Shown: positions 9,355 through 17,990, numbered from the stretch's first letter. The stretch: 64,000 bases of DNA from a virus (IMGVR_UViG_3300035670_000086:35867-99866); one strand, 5' to 3'. Numbers and translations are program-made. The notes: generated by a model from the sequence alone, not told the origin.

Positions 9355-11642
9355 GATAATTCATCCATAATTTCTATATTATAATAGAATCGTTCTATTT
9401 CCCCAGTCGAACTAAAAGTGAATTTAGGAGACGGTATATAAGTCTCTACATTAACAGTAAAGGATCTCATTAAAATTCTATCCTCTCGGTCAGAAACTGT
9501 TAAAGTAGATTCGTCAGTTTCTTCAGCTAAGGTGGCTTTCGTATTGTCCGATATTGATGTATTTAGTTCGTAGGAGGGATTAAATAGTAATTGTATTTGT
9601 TCTGTTAACTGGTCCAAGTCTGATTTATACTTAGACAATATGGTGACCTTGTATGATATATCTACTGGCTTAGGAGATAAACTTACAACTCTTCTTGCTC
9701 TTTGGATACGGTCATCCCAAATAGACTCACTTACCACTAATGGGAAATATTTTTGTCGATCTGTGGTTATTTTTGTTGACGGCTGCGATATTGATATTAT
9801 TGGTAGGATTAAATTATCTTCCTGTATCTGTTTAGCTATCGAGCGTTCTGGGTTTGCGTAAATACATTTTACGGACTGAAGTTTATTTTCCCAATCTATT
9901 AATTTAAACTGGGAGAACACATGTCGCATGGATCTTAGAGTGTCCTTGTATGTTAAAGATATATTACTCTCCTGATCCACGGTTTCCAATAGTAACTCTC
10001 TAACTCTGTAAGACGCATCTTTAGACGGAACAATTTCGTTTACTGTGTTGCGTTGCTTATAGTTAATTGGCTTGATACTAGTAGTTTCTGATGCTGAAAG
10101 ATTATCTGTAGTTTCTGGGATGACATCTACTAAATAATTTTCTGAGTAGAACCGCTCAATCTTGCCAGTAGAACTAAACACAAATTTCGGAGCAGGAATA
10201 TAAGTTTCCACCGATATCGTGTAAGTTCTAATTAATACCCTATCTTCACGATCTCCAACTGTAAGAGATGATTCACTTGCCTCTTCTACAAGTTTTGCTT
10301 TTGTATTGGTAGAGATACTAGTTTGTAACTCGTGTGATGGATTAAACAATAAGTTTAATTGTTCACTTAGTTGATCTAAATCACTAGCGTACTTAGCAAT
10401 GAAACTTACTTTATAATTAATGTCTATCGGACGAGGAGCTAGACTAACGACTCTTGTTGCCCGTTGCTTCCGATCATCCCAAATAGATTCGCTAACCACT
10501 AATGGAAGATATTTTTGTCGAGCATTGTTTACTGTTGCTGTAGGTTGAGTAACAGATATAATCGGGAAAATTAAATTTCGCTCTTGGTCAATTTTAGCTA
10601 TTGCCCGTTCTGGGTTTCCATAGAAGCAAGAAACAAGTTGAGTCTCCTCACTAGAGTTTAAGATTTTAAACTTAGATAAAGAGGAATGTACAGCACGCAA
10701 AGTATCTTTAAATACTAGTGAAATGTTTGCTGATTCTTTTGCAGTCTCTAATATTAGCTCTCTGACACGATAAGAAGCGTCCTTCTCTATAGACACAGTG
10801 TTGGAAGCATTCTCTCCCGTTCTAGGCATCTTTATATATAAAGTTTCTTGTGATGCATCTACAGCGGAATCAACAGGCATTTCTTCTACAACATTAGAAT
10901 CTGTATTAAATCTTTCTATTTTGCCTGTAGAGCTAAAAACAAATTTCGGACTAGGAATATAAGTTTCTACTGTGATAGTAAAAGTCTTAGTCAATACTCT
11001 ATCTTCTCTGTCTGCTACCTCTAAAGCAGATTCGTTTGTCTCCTCTATTAACACGGCTTTTGTATTGTTTGCAAAGCTAGTTTGAAGTTCACAGGAAGGA
11101 TTAAATAGTAAGTAGATCTGTTCTGATAACTGATCTAAATCATTTTTGTATTTTGTAAATACTGAGATCTTGTATGAAATATCAACTGGCTTGGGAGCTA
11201 AACTAATAACTCTACTAGCTCTCTGGCGACGATCATCCCACTTAGATTCACTAACAATCAAAGGAACATACTTACGACGATCAGGTTTCGCTACCGTGGT
11301 TGGCTGAGATACCGATATTAGTGGGAGAATGATATTTTCTTCTTGTATAATCTTGGCTATAGAACGCTCTTGATTAGCCGTTATACACTTTACAGCCTGT
11401 AAAGACTCATCAGAATTGATAACATTCAGCCTAGAGAACAAACTTCTCATAGACCGAAGAGTATCTCTGTAGACTAGAGATATATTATTCTCAGCAGAAG
11501 ATGCCTGCTCTAAATACTCCCGTATGCGATACGATGATGATTTACCTGTGATTAGATCAGGCAATAATTGGATTTCCGTAGGCTTACCTACGATAATCGG
11601 AATTTCCTGTGGTCTAACTTGCCCAAGTAATGTTAAAAACAT
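9351..11642 (-). CDS. 15: Triple-repeat tail terminator / sheath stabiliser (gp15 family x3)
   Basis: 763 residues made of three homologous copies, at about 37-245, 290-499 and 544-752. Each copy has, in order, SYR(I/V)RE, D-T-L-R-x-x-x, a YANPERSIAK-like strand, (I/L)(L/F)P(L/I)IS(V/I)(S/T)QP, SES(I/K)WDDR, SLAP(K/R)P(V/I)D, D-L-D-Q-L-(S/T)-E-Q, LFNPS, DREDR and a closing (P/A)SPKF-FSSTG segment. T4 gp15 (272 residues) has the same order: D-L-F-S-N, ILPRI, N-P-S-P-I-K-M-I-Y-E-L-S-I-F-T-R-Y, D-D-M-F-Q-I-V-E-Q. In T4, gp15 caps the tail as a hexameric ring and joins it to the neck. The neighbouring gp13 and gp14 genes support the role. One chain here carries three subunits' worth of fold. Confidence 0.85.
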   Translation of the reverse strand: MFLTLLGQVRPQEIPIIVGKPTEIQLLPDLITGKSSSYRIREYLEQASSAENNISLVYRDTLRSMRSLFSRLNVINSDESLQAVKCITANQERSIAKIIQEENIILPLISVSQPTTVAKPDRRKYVPLIVSESKWDDRRQRASRVISLAPKPVDISYKISVFTKYKNDLDQLSEQIYLLFNPSCELQTSFANNTKAVLIEETNESALEVADREDRVLTKTFTITVETYIPSPKFVFSSTGKIERFNTDSNVVEEMPVDSAVDASQETLYIKMPRTGENASNTVSIEKDASYRVRELILETAKESANISLVFKDTLRAVHSSLSKFKILNSSEETQLVSCFYGNPERAIAKIDQERNLIFPIISVTQPTATVNNARQKYLPLVVSESIWDDRKQRATRVVSLAPRPIDINYKVSFIAKYASDLDQLSEQLNLLFNPSHELQTSISTNTKAKLVEEASESSLTVGDREDRVLIRTYTISVETYIPAPKFVFSSTGKIERFYSENYLVDVIPETTDNLSASETTSIKPINYKQRNTVNEIVPSKDASYRVRELLLETVDQESNISLTYKDTLRSMRHVFSQFKLIDWENKLQSVKCIYANPERSIAKQIQEDNLILPIISISQPSTKITTDRQKYFPLVVSESIWDDRIQRARRVVSLSPKPVDISYKVTILSKYKSDLDQLTEQIQLLFNPSYELNTSISDNTKATLAEETDESTLTVSDREDRILMRSFTVNVETYIPSPKFTFSSTGEIERFYYNIEIMDELS
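9387..11534 (-). repeat. Three in-frame copies of the gp15-like domain
   Basis: Copy 1 spans about 11534-10908, copy 2 10775-10146, copy 3 10013-9387, with a period near 254 codons. Inter-copy linkers are about 44 residues and not conserved. The copies are diverged at DNA level, so the triplication is old. Confidence 0.9.
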
Positions 11643-11658
11643 GTATCACACCTAAACC

Positions 11659-12228
11659 TCAATCGGGTCGGCTATTTAAGACACCACCTAGTTCTTTACT
11701 AATATCTGTAAGTGGAGTGTTTTGAATATCAGGAGAATCACGAAGGATCTTAGCTGTGCAAACATAGTGATACACACCATAAGCCTCAAAGCTATCTTCC
11801 TGCACTTCAAAAATCTCGTACATCACATGCTGAAAATGTGGTTGAATCAAATCCCCCGGAATAGGAGATCTACCTATTCTACGCTCAACATATGACTTGT
11901 TGAATGTAAAAACTTGATCGCTGGTTAATTGAATACCAAACTGTGTTAAGTTTTCTTCTATTACTTTAGGATCATAGTGAGAGTATAAAGTAATTGGAGA
12001 TCTTGCAATCGGCTTATTCTTCTGTTCCATATAGACATCATCATACTCTTCTGATCTATGGAACTTATAGTAATTTACCTTTGATCCAGACAGTCTAATT
12101 TGTTCGTCATCAACCATATTGAAGAATCCAATATCAGGATTCCGTTGGTCGAACAAACTAAGTTCGCTATCCACATTTGCGGATTCTACTTCTGGAATTT
12201 TAGTTGTTACTTTAAAATTCTTTTTCAT
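11659..12228 (-). CDS. 14: Neck protein (gp14-like)
   Basis: 189 residues. It forms part of the head-tail connector that closes the head and receives the tail. The central segment Q-F-G-I-Q-L-T-S-D-Q-V-F-T-F-N-K-S-Y followed by R-I-G-R-S-P-I-P-G-D-L-I-Q-P and Y-E-I-F-E-V-Q-E-D matches T4 gp14 (N-F-G-M-Q-V-Q-D-E-V-T-L-S-I, P-K-E-G-D-L-I-Y-F-P, L-F-E-I-N-W-V-E). T4 gp14 is 256 residues, so this is a short form. Its ATG overlaps the stop of gp13 as TAATG, indicating coupled translation, and gp15 follows, giving the T4 order 13-14-15. Confidence 0.85.
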   Translation of the reverse strand: MKKNFKVTTKIPEVESANVDSELSLFDQRNPDIGFFNMVDDEQIRLSGSKVNYYKFHRSEEYDDVYMEQKNKPIARSPITLYSHYDPKVIEENLTQFGIQLTSDQVFTFNKSYVERRIGRSPIPGDLIQPHFQHVMYEIFEVQEDSFEAYGVYHYVCTAKILRDSPDIQNTPLTDISKELGGVLNSRPD

Positions 12229-13088
12229 TAGTATAGACTAAACCCGGGGGGTTCCTCAAATTCAGACATGAGTTGTTTATCTAGTAATTCTAATTCTTTT
12301 TCACTCTGTTGAAGTAGGGCATCTCCGTTTAATTGAGATCCGCCCCCCGGCCCGGGCAATGTTCTATACTTACCACGAACCTGACCTAAAATACCTTTGC
12401 ATACAGCTAATGCGTATCTTTGAATAAAGTTTCTGTACGCTGGGTGAATTGTGCCAGAATCAATCGCACGATATTGTACAATGACAGTATCGGTAAAAGC
12501 TGGAACAGGATATAGCTGAAGATACTGGTTGTTAAGGATATCAAAGGAACCATCTTGTCCTAAGATCTTTCTCATCTGCTCCAAACTGATTTGAAGTAGA
12601 TTAAACTCACCTATGCTAAAGTCGTTGAACAAAAAGTTTTGTTGGAAATACTTTAGGAAGTAATCTTGTTCTAAAGTTTGTCCCATGCCCGGAATACCTA
12701 TCAAATCTTTCTTGTAAACAACATATGTTATATTATCAATAACATAGTTTGGTAGCTCGTAAGTATTAACTCCGGGAGTAGTTTTAAATGTCATTAACTG
12801 AGCAGTACACAGGGGTGCATGAAAAGATAACTTAGTTATGGCTTCATCAATAGCTATCTTTATTTGGTAATCAGTAAGCTCTACTCTTATTGTAGGATAT
12901 CCGAGTCTACCCAAAACAAAAGATTTTATTTGGTCTTCAAATTGTGTTAGTTCTACAGGATCTTGTAACCCAGTTTCGTTTAAACTAGAAGTTATAATAT
13001 CCCCTTTTGGTTTTATAGAAAAAACATTATTTCCGTAAGGAATTCCAAAGCTGTTACCATAACTACCAGTTTCAGGTTTTATCTGCAT
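12228..13088 (-). CDS. 13: Neck protein (gp13-like)
   Basis: 286 residues (T4 gp13 is 309). It is a head-completion protein binding the portal side of the neck. Family features are the segment F-V-L-G-R-L-G-Y-P-T-I-R-V-E-L-T-D-Y-Q-I-K-I-A-I-D-E-A read in pieces, a YELPNYVIDNI strand, L-Y-P-V-P-A-F-T-D-T and the C-terminal Y-A-L-A-V-C-K-x-x-L-G-Q-V-R-G-K-Y with a Gly/Pro-rich P-G-P-G-G-G. It is the first gene after the major capsid terminator, so it needs read-through or its own promoter; a TATATAAT element lies just upstream. Confidence 0.85.
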   Translation of the reverse strand: MQIKPETGSYGNSFGIPYGNNVFSIKPKGDIITSSLNETGLQDPVELTQFEDQIKSFVLGRLGYPTIRVELTDYQIKIAIDEAITKLSFHAPLCTAQLMTFKTTPGVNTYELPNYVIDNITYVVYKKDLIGIPGMGQTLEQDYFLKYFQQNFLFNDFSIGEFNLLQISLEQMRKILGQDGSFDILNNQYLQLYPVPAFTDTVIVQYRAIDSGTIHPAYRNFIQRYALAVCKGILGQVRGKYRTLPGPGGGSQLNGDALLQQSEKELELLDKQLMSEFEEPPGFSLY

Positions 13089-13108
13089 ATGTACACACGA
13101 CCCCTAGG

Positions 13109-13116
13109 ATTATATA
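13109..13116 (-). promoter_or_regulatory. Possible promoter element for the neck-tail operon
   Basis: TATATAAT on the minus strand lies between the capsid-gene terminator and the gp13 ATG at 13088. It resembles a degenerate T4 late element (TATAAATA) or a sigma70 -10 box. In an AT-rich genome such a match is weak evidence; its position directly after a terminator is the main argument. Confidence 0.3.
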
Positions 13117-13119
13117 GCT

Positions 13120-13160
13120 AAAAAAGAAAGAGCCAGAGAGATTTTATTTCTCTCTGGCTC
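13120..13160 (-). terminator. Rho-independent terminator after the major capsid gene
   Basis: A perfect 12-bp stem (GAGCCAGAGAGA with its complement) and a 7-base loop, followed in the minus-strand RNA by UUUCUUUUUU. It starts 27 bases after the major capsid stop. This is the strongest terminator in the window. Confidence 0.92.
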
Positions 13161-13186
13161 GATTGTTTACCCTAAGGTAACTCTAC

Positions 13187-14719
13187 TCACTTAGTAGCTT
13201 TTGCGAAGGGGTAGAGCATGTAGTTTGAAGCAGTACCAACGATTCTAATTATTCTGTAGAATCTTTGAGCAGGTTGGATTGCCATCTTGCCGTAGCGGGT
13301 CAAGATACCCTTTCTTGGTTGGAAGGTTTCAGGGTCAGTTATTGTTGGTAGTGACTCGATTGGGATGTATGGGCAGTAAACGAATCCACCGTCCATAGGG
13401 CTTCCACCCTTGTAACCCATCAAAATCTCGTCTTCAGGCCAGAGTGGGTCGATGAAGAGATCGTACTTACCAGCGAACTTACCACGGTACTCAATCTTGT
13501 TAGCACCCATGTTTGTGATGCCTTCAGTCTTGGGACCGATACCACCTTCGAGCTTGGCAGCGGATTCCATCATTGCACCAACCAATGGTGATGTGATAAT
13601 CCAGTTACCGGGGCCACGATGGGTTGTCTTGTAAATATCTTGTGATGCAAAGTTCATTACACCCAAGAGATTAGCGTAAACTTGGCCCATGTGTTGAGGA
13701 GCAAAGTTTGCAGCGCATGCGGTTAGGTCAACGATGAAAACATTGCTGTCGACTGCTGCGCCGTAAGCATCTGTTGGCATTGTGCCTTGACCATATGTGA
13801 ATGATGCTGGGGTGAACCCTGTGCCTTCTGGGCCACTGCCACCGATAGCACCAAAGTTATTTGAATTGGAGTTATCTAGTGAAGCGTATGTCCAGTTGGG
13901 GTTGTATGTTGCACCAGTGACATTGTAAGCAATACCACGGAGGTCTTCGATCAACTCGCGGTCGATTTCGAGTTCCAATTCCTTTGACATGAGTTCAGTC
14001 AACTCACGCTCAAGGTCAAGGTTGTGATATGCCTTGAGGTCTTGGCTGGCTTCAATTGTCCACAATGCACGCATCTTGCGTGTACGGGCAACGACAGGCT
14101 GCTGCTCAACACTGATGTTGAGTTCAGGAATACCAGAACCTGTTAATGCTTCACCTGCTGAAACTGACCAACCTAGGATTGTGTTTGTTGAAGGCCAAGC
14201 TGCGATTCTACCACCGTAAGTAGTAGTTGCCCAACCAGTGGCAGATGCACCAGAAGTTCCGTAGAGCTTCTCTGTGCTGACACCAGTCAATGCACCAGTG
14301 TACAATCCACCAACTGTGCTACCTTGAATGGTGCTAGTTGTTAGGCCCTGATAGGTTAGGTTGTACTTGCTGTACAACTGCTGCTTAGTTGCACCGTATT
14401 GACGGGCTGAACCTAGATAGAAGATCTGTGATACTGGACCTTCCATAGGCTGAACTGAACCGATCTTGTTGAAGATCAATTCAGGGAACACTCTACGAAC
14501 GAGTGGGAAGGCGAACTTTTGGAAAGTGCCTAAACGACCAGCAGTGGTTGCACCTGCTGATAAGTCTTCGTTAACCTGTTGGGCAACGATTGACTTCGCT
14601 TGGTTCTCTAAGAGAATAGCGGTAACTTTAGCTGTGTACTGGTCACTAATGCCTTCTAGTACTGGTGACCACTTTTCAACTAACTTATTGTGGTTGAGAT
14701 TAGTTAATGTATCGGACAT
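13187..14719 (-). CDS. 23: Major capsid protein precursor (gp23-like)
   Basis: 510 residues from ATG 14719. That start (MSDTLTNL) is chosen over the ATG four codons upstream because GAGGA lies five bases before it. The N-terminus L-V-E-K-W-S-P-V-L-E-G, then A-I-L-L-E-N-Q, aligns with T4 gp23 L-L-N-K-W-K-P-L-L-E-G and K-I-F-E-N-Q. Then F-P-L-V-R-R-V-F-P-E-L-I and G-S-V-Q-P-M-E-G-P match VRRAIPNLI and GVQPMNSP. The E-A-S-Q-D-L-K-A-Y-H-N-L-D helix and the C-terminal F-Q-P-R-K-G-I-L-T-R-Y-G are also family marks. The gp21 protease probably removes an N-terminal propeptide; ILLE and VNE near residues 41 and 57 are candidate cut sites. A terminator follows. Confidence 0.97.
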   Translation of the reverse strand: MSDTLTNLNHNKLVEKWSPVLEGISDQYTAKVTAILLENQAKSIVAQQVNEDLSAGATTAGRLGTFQKFAFPLVRRVFPELIFNKIGSVQPMEGPVSQIFYLGSARQYGATKQQLYSKYNLTYQGLTTSTIQGSTVGGLYTGALTGVSTEKLYGTSGASATGWATTTYGGRIAAWPSTNTILGWSVSAGEALTGSGIPELNISVEQQPVVARTRKMRALWTIEASQDLKAYHNLDLERELTELMSKELELEIDRELIEDLRGIAYNVTGATYNPNWTYASLDNSNSNNFGAIGGSGPEGTGFTPASFTYGQGTMPTDAYGAAVDSNVFIVDLTACAANFAPQHMGQVYANLLGVMNFASQDIYKTTHRGPGNWIITSPLVGAMMESAAKLEGGIGPKTEGITNMGANKIEYRGKFAGKYDLFIDPLWPEDEILMGYKGGSPMDGGFVYCPYIPIESLPTITDPETFQPRKGILTRYGKMAIQPAQRFYRIIRIVGTASNYMLYPFAKATK

Positions 14720-14727
14720 AATATTCC

Positions 14728-15348
14728 TCATTTGGCTTTTGGCATTAGAGCCATTACACCTTCAGTCAAGAACTGGTTGTTTACCTTAGACACTTTCTTA
14801 ACTGGAGTATGTTGCATCTCGTCGGCAATAATTACTGCCTTCTCTGATGTCTTGAATGGAAGTGAGGCTTGTTCTGTTAATTGTTCTACTTCCTCCTCAA
14901 GATGTACGGTTTGCTCTTGTAGAGCTTTGTTCTTCTTAGAAATAATCTTCACAGTACGCTCTAGTTGTTGTATTTGCGTTACTGCGTTGTTTAGTTCTTC
15001 TATGAGAACTTGGTTTTCTTCTTCGACTTGGCTCTGCTCCTTAACTACTTGAGCAACTGCACGCTGCTCATCCTTTTCGTTAAGTTCTAAAGCCATAAGA
15101 GATTTTATGCTTTCAAAGAGTTGTGCGTTGCGATAGACATCACTCTCTTCTTGTAGTTCCCGTAAAGCGTGTTCTTTTACGGATTGAATCTCCATACGCA
15201 AGAAGCCTTTTACTTTAGCTTCTAGTAAATTAACTCTTTGATTAACTTCTTCCTTGATTACGGTGTCTACCAATTCGGCAATTTGGTTTACTGCCTCCTC
15301 TGACAAACCTTCTGGAAGTAGTTCGGCTATTGATTTTACTTTTGACAT
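14728..15348 (-). CDS. 22: Prohead scaffold core protein (gp22-like)
   Basis: 206 residues (T4 gp22 is 269). It builds the internal scaffold core around which the capsid protein assembles and is later degraded by the prohead protease. It is almost wholly helical and rich in Glu, Gln and Lys; residues about 95-160 form a long coiled coil (VEEENQVLIEELNNAV, LQEQTVHLEEEVEQL). The C-terminus F-L-T-E-G-V-M-A-L-M-P resembles the capsid-contact tail of gp22. Position between protease and major capsid protein is as in T4. LLPE near residue 13 is a possible protease site. AGGAG precedes the start. Confidence 0.9.
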   Translation of the reverse strand: MSKVKSIAELLPEGLSEEAVNQIAELVDTVIKEEVNQRVNLLEAKVKGFLRMEIQSVKEHALRELQEESDVYRNAQLFESIKSLMALELNEKDEQRAVAQVVKEQSQVEEENQVLIEELNNAVTQIQQLERTVKIISKKNKALQEQTVHLEEEVEQLTEQASLPFKTSEKAVIIADEMQHTPVKKVSKVNNQFLTEGVMALMPKAK

Positions 15349-15406
15349 AAGTTCTCCTAGAGTCTATATTTATCTATAAATGATAAAATAAAATACTTAG
15401 ATTTTT

Positions 15407-16111
15407 TTATTTTTTGTAGCGATTAACGATTTTATCTATTTCACGAGCAAGGGATTCAGCCTTGCTTATTTCTTCTATATTTACATCCTCAATGATTTCC
15501 TGAGGCTTGTATTTTAAATCTAGCTTATTTTTAAGTAGCGTAACTAATACATTCTCTCTCAAAGCCTGTTGCTTAGTCTTCTGTTTTAATAATAGCGTAG
15601 ATTCTGAGACAGATGGGAATGCTCCTCTTGTGCTTGGGTCTGCAACTAGGTCGAAGGTTACCATTTTATAATCTTCTTGAACCTCTTGCTTACCCGGAGT
15701 ATCGTCACATTCCTTTAAGCTACCTAGACCACGGCTTGAGATACCGATTCTAACACCGTCTTTAATTAACTGTTGTGCAACCTTACCAGCAGGAGTATTA
15801 AGCAATTCAGCTTCTCCAATTAGTTTGTTACCATCCCAATCTAATTTTGTAATTAAGTGTGAGACATTTGTTAATTTAACAGATGTATACTCAGGGTGAT
15901 CTAGTTCACCTAGCAATCTTCTCTCTGTAATCATAGGCATTAGTTTGCCCATCTCACGCTCTAATAACGACTTCTTGTAGCGACGATTGTTATTATTAAA
16001 CTCATCGGCTCTACCGAAGATGCCTGCTACACGAACCAAACCATTACCTGATTTAGATTCGTTGATTACTCGTACTGAGTCTGTACCAAAAAAGTCTGTT
16101 AATAGATTCAT
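15407..16111 (-). CDS. 21: Prohead core serine protease (gp21-like)
   Basis: 234 residues (T4 gp21 is 212). It matures the prohead by cutting scaffold, capsid protein and internal proteins after Glu in (L/I)-x-E sites. Catalytic candidates are visible: His72 in L-G-E-L-D-H-P, Ser125 or Ser126 in G-I-S-S-R-G-L-G-S, and Asp154/Asp158 in F-D-L-V-A-D-P-S, matching the herpesvirus-protease-like fold family. The N-terminal V-I-N-E-S could be a self-cleavage site. It is followed by scaffold and capsid genes and preceded by eight small proteins that look like its substrates. Confidence 0.93.
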   Translation of the reverse strand: MNLLTDFFGTDSVRVINESKSGNGLVRVAGIFGRADEFNNNNRRYKKSLLEREMGKLMPMITERRLLGELDHPEYTSVKLTNVSHLITKLDWDGNKLIGEAELLNTPAGKVAQQLIKDGVRIGISSRGLGSLKECDDTPGKQEVQEDYKMVTFDLVADPSTRGAFPSVSESTLLLKQKTKQQALRENVLVTLLKNKLDLKYKPQEIIEDVNIEEISKAESLAREIDKIVNRYKK

Positions 16112-16120
16112 ATTAAATTC

Positions 16121-16399
16121 TTACCTAGATCCTGTTCTTCTTCCAGACCGTCTTCTAGCCGTCGCGTTTCCAGCTCGTGATGCTGGAGTTCCAGCAGCCA
16201 CTCCGGGATGTAAGTCTGTCGATGTTGTACCACTAATTTGTCTTGATATCAATTTTTTAGTTCCTTTCCCCGGATAGTTTGTTGCATGCTTCAACATTCC
16301 GGGAGTTAATAAAGGACGAGGTTTTTTTAATTTAGGATTACCAACCTCATTAATTTGAGCTTCAACTAACAAATCATGTATTCTTTGAATGTAATTCAT
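16121..16399 (-). CDS. Small basic head protein with capsid-targeting-like N-terminus
   Basis: 92 residues, strongly basic towards the end (ARRRSGRRTGSR). It opens MNYIQRIHDLLVEAQ, an amphipathic helix ending in L-V-E followed by Ala, which fits the (L/I)-x-E cleavage rule of T4 prohead proteases and resembles the MKTYQEFIAEA targeting peptide of T4 internal proteins. After cleavage the remaining 78 residues would be a disordered, Pro/Gly-rich basic peptide suited to contacting packaged DNA. Nine bases from the protease gene. Function inferred; no wider family recognised. Confidence 0.7.
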   Translation of the reverse strand: MNYIQRIHDLLVEAQINEVGNPKLKKPRPLLTPGMLKHATNYPGKGTKKLISRQISGTTSTDLHPGVAAGTPASRAGNATARRRSGRRTGSR

Positions 16400-16400
16400 A

Positions 16401-16916
16401 TTAGCAATTCCACTTTCTTAATGCTTTGTTTATTCTGCTATTAGGATTCTTAGCAGTCTTTGCGGATGTTCTGCGCTTCTTCATCCCACCCATTCGAGCG
16501 CAGAATGATTTTCTTCTCTTAGCAGCCTTTGAACCTTTTTTAAGTTTTGATGGCTTGGTGGTTACAGCAGTCTTTAATTTTGAACCGGGGTTTTCTCTAC
16601 GATAGGATTCAACTCCCTTTTTATTTAGACCACCGGAAGGATTTTTTCCCTCTTTTCTTTGCCAAGCTGCTACTTCTGTTATTAGATCACCTATTCTTTC
16701 AATAGAATCTTCAACTCTTGCGGCTCTACGACCTGCACTCTCTTTCTTAGCAGCTTGTAATTTATTTAATTGAGCTTGATGTGCAACTCTTGTTGCTGAT
16801 TCAGCAGGTGTGCCCTCAGCCTCTTTTCTTTGTTTATAAAGAGCTTTTGCTACTCTCGTAGCTCTTTTTATTTTTTTTTCATTTATTAAATTTACTATCT
16901 GTTCGTAGATGTTCAT
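16401..16916 (-). CDS. Basic internal head protein, Lys/Arg-rich conserved domain
   Basis: 171 residues from ATG 16916, which overlaps the upstream stop as ATGA; the longer frame begins with TTG and is less likely. It opens MNIYEQIVNLINEKK, matching the targeting-helix pattern with cleavage after I-N-E. The C-terminal half has W-Q-R-K-E-G-K-N-P-S-G-G-L-N-K-K-G, then R-R-K-S-F-C-A-R-M-G-G-M, and ends A-L-R-K-W-N-C. I recall this domain from other tailed-phage proteins of unknown function. Very basic, so DNA contact inside the head is plausible. Confidence 0.72.
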   Translation of the reverse strand: MNIYEQIVNLINEKKIKRATRVAKALYKQRKEAEGTPAESATRVAHQAQLNKLQAAKKESAGRRAARVEDSIERIGDLITEVAAWQRKEGKNPSGGLNKKGVESYRRENPGSKLKTAVTTKPSKLKKGSKAAKRRKSFCARMGGMKKRRTSAKTAKNPNSRINKALRKWNC

Positions 16917-17455
16917 TTTGATTTTGGTACGCAATTTGGAACCTTGCGCCCACCTTTCATCTTCATTCCGATAGCTTCATAACCTTTCCAACAAGGACCT
17001 TTTTTCTCATTTAATTGAAAAGATTCTCTAATTAGTTTTGTTATGTATCCGTAATAAGTTGATTCATTTTCTCCGGGAAGCGGTGCATCACTTTTGGCAA
17101 ATTTAGAGGTGTCCATTGATGTAGCCTTCTTAGCTGATTTTTTTGGTTTTGCGGCGCGTCTTTTCTTTACTTTTGGTTTAGGTTGTTTAGGAACAGGAGC
17201 AGCATCTTTTTTCTTAGCAGCTACTCTAGCTCTAATTGCTGCTCTTCTATCATCTGCATTTAAACCTCCCTCATACTTTCCCCTCAATGGATTCCATTGT
17301 CCTGTATAGGGGTTAGCTGGTTTGGATGAAAGTAGAGTTCCCATCGCTCTACCAATTCTACCAAGAAGTTCATCTATTCTTTCTTGTTGTTCTTGAGACT
17401 CTACAATAATTTGATCGCCTGAGATTACCTCAGTTATTCTGTTGTAATAATTCAT
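16913..17455 (-). CDS. Basic internal head protein with C-W-K-G-Y motif
   Basis: 180 residues. The N-terminus MNYYNRITEVISGDQIIVES gives a helix with I-V-E followed by Ser as candidate protease site. The middle (about 85-115) is a Lys/Ala/Pro-rich basic tract. The C-terminus carries L-I-R-E-S-F-Q-L-N-E, then G-P-C-W-K-G-Y-E-A-I-G-M-K and G-G-R-K-V-P-N-C-V-P-K. This two-cysteine tail motif recurs in phage proteins I know from aquatic T4-like viruses; its function is not known to me. Overlaps both neighbours by four bases, so it is translationally coupled. Confidence 0.72.
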   Translation of the reverse strand: MNYYNRITEVISGDQIIVESQEQQERIDELLGRIGRAMGTLLSSKPANPYTGQWNPLRGKYEGGLNADDRRAAIRARVAAKKKDAAPVPKQPKPKVKKRRAAKPKKSAKKATSMDTSKFAKSDAPLPGENESTYYGYITKLIRESFQLNEKKGPCWKGYEAIGMKMKGGRKVPNCVPKSK

Positions 17456-17838
17456 TTGTGTTCCTTGTATTTTAAAAACTTCTTGGATCTTTGCTTACCA
17501 TGTTTTTTCATGGTGCGAACTGAATAACCTTTGATTTCGCTAAATGGAGTTCCAGCAGCAAAACCTTTAGCAACTTTTTCTGATTGTTGAACGCTCTTCT
17601 TACCCCATGTAGGACGGGTAACTACATATAATCTATCACTAGCAGTTGTGGAAAAGATTGTTCCAAAGTCTAAAACACCCAATGCTTTAGAAATTGAAGG
17701 GAATACTCTAACTCTTGATTTTCTAGCTTTTACTCGTTCTCTACTTGCGCCTTCTTTGGATGCAAATACATTCCTACCAGAACGGCTACCCTGTCCAGAT
17801 TCAAATCTAGAATCAATAATTAGTTGTAATATTCTCAT
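17452..17838 (-). CDS. Small basic head-cassette protein
   Basis: 128 residues, strongly basic, opening MRILQLIIDSRFESGQG. The first 13 residues form a hydrophobic helix; R-F-E followed by Ser is a weaker match to the protease rule. The middle (F-P-S-I-S-K-A-L-G-V-L-D-F-G-T-I-F) looks folded, unlike its neighbours, and the end (MKKHGKQRSKKFLKYKEHK) is a basic tail. ATGA overlap with the preceding 51-residue gene. No family recognised. Confidence 0.68.
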   Translation of the reverse strand: MRILQLIIDSRFESGQGSRSGRNVFASKEGASRERVKARKSRVRVFPSISKALGVLDFGTIFSTTASDRLYVVTRPTWGKKSVQQSEKVAKGFAAGTPFSEIKGYSVRTMKKHGKQRSKKFLKYKEHK

Positions 17839-17990
17839 TTCATTCCCTGTTTCTTTTTAACATCCATTACACAGCGTTCGTATTTATCTTTATCTCCTCT
17901 ACCAACAGAAGCAGTGCATACCGCCCAAGGATTTACTTTTTTACCCTTTTTAGCTTCTGTCAATAGATTAAAGATTTTTTTGTAAATCAT
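17835..17990 (-). CDS. 51-residue head-cassette protein with N-P-W-A-V-C motif
   Basis: 51 residues from ATG 17990, placed two bases after the upstream stop; the longer frame inside the previous gene is rejected because the internal start restores the cassette's common N-terminus, MIYKKIFNLLTEAKK. L-T-E followed by Ala fits the protease rule exactly. The rest, N-P-W-A-V-C-T-A-S-V-G-R then Y-E-R-C-V, is a two-cysteine motif seen in small phage proteins of unknown role. The start choice is the main uncertainty. Confidence 0.68.
   Translation of the reverse strand: MIYKKIFNLLTEAKKGKKVNPWAVCTASVGRGDKDKYERCVMDVKKKQGMK

Noticed and set aside
15361-15380. GATAAATA upstream of the scaffold gene as a late promoter
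   Set aside because: One mismatch, and too close to the ribosome binding site to leave a normal leader.
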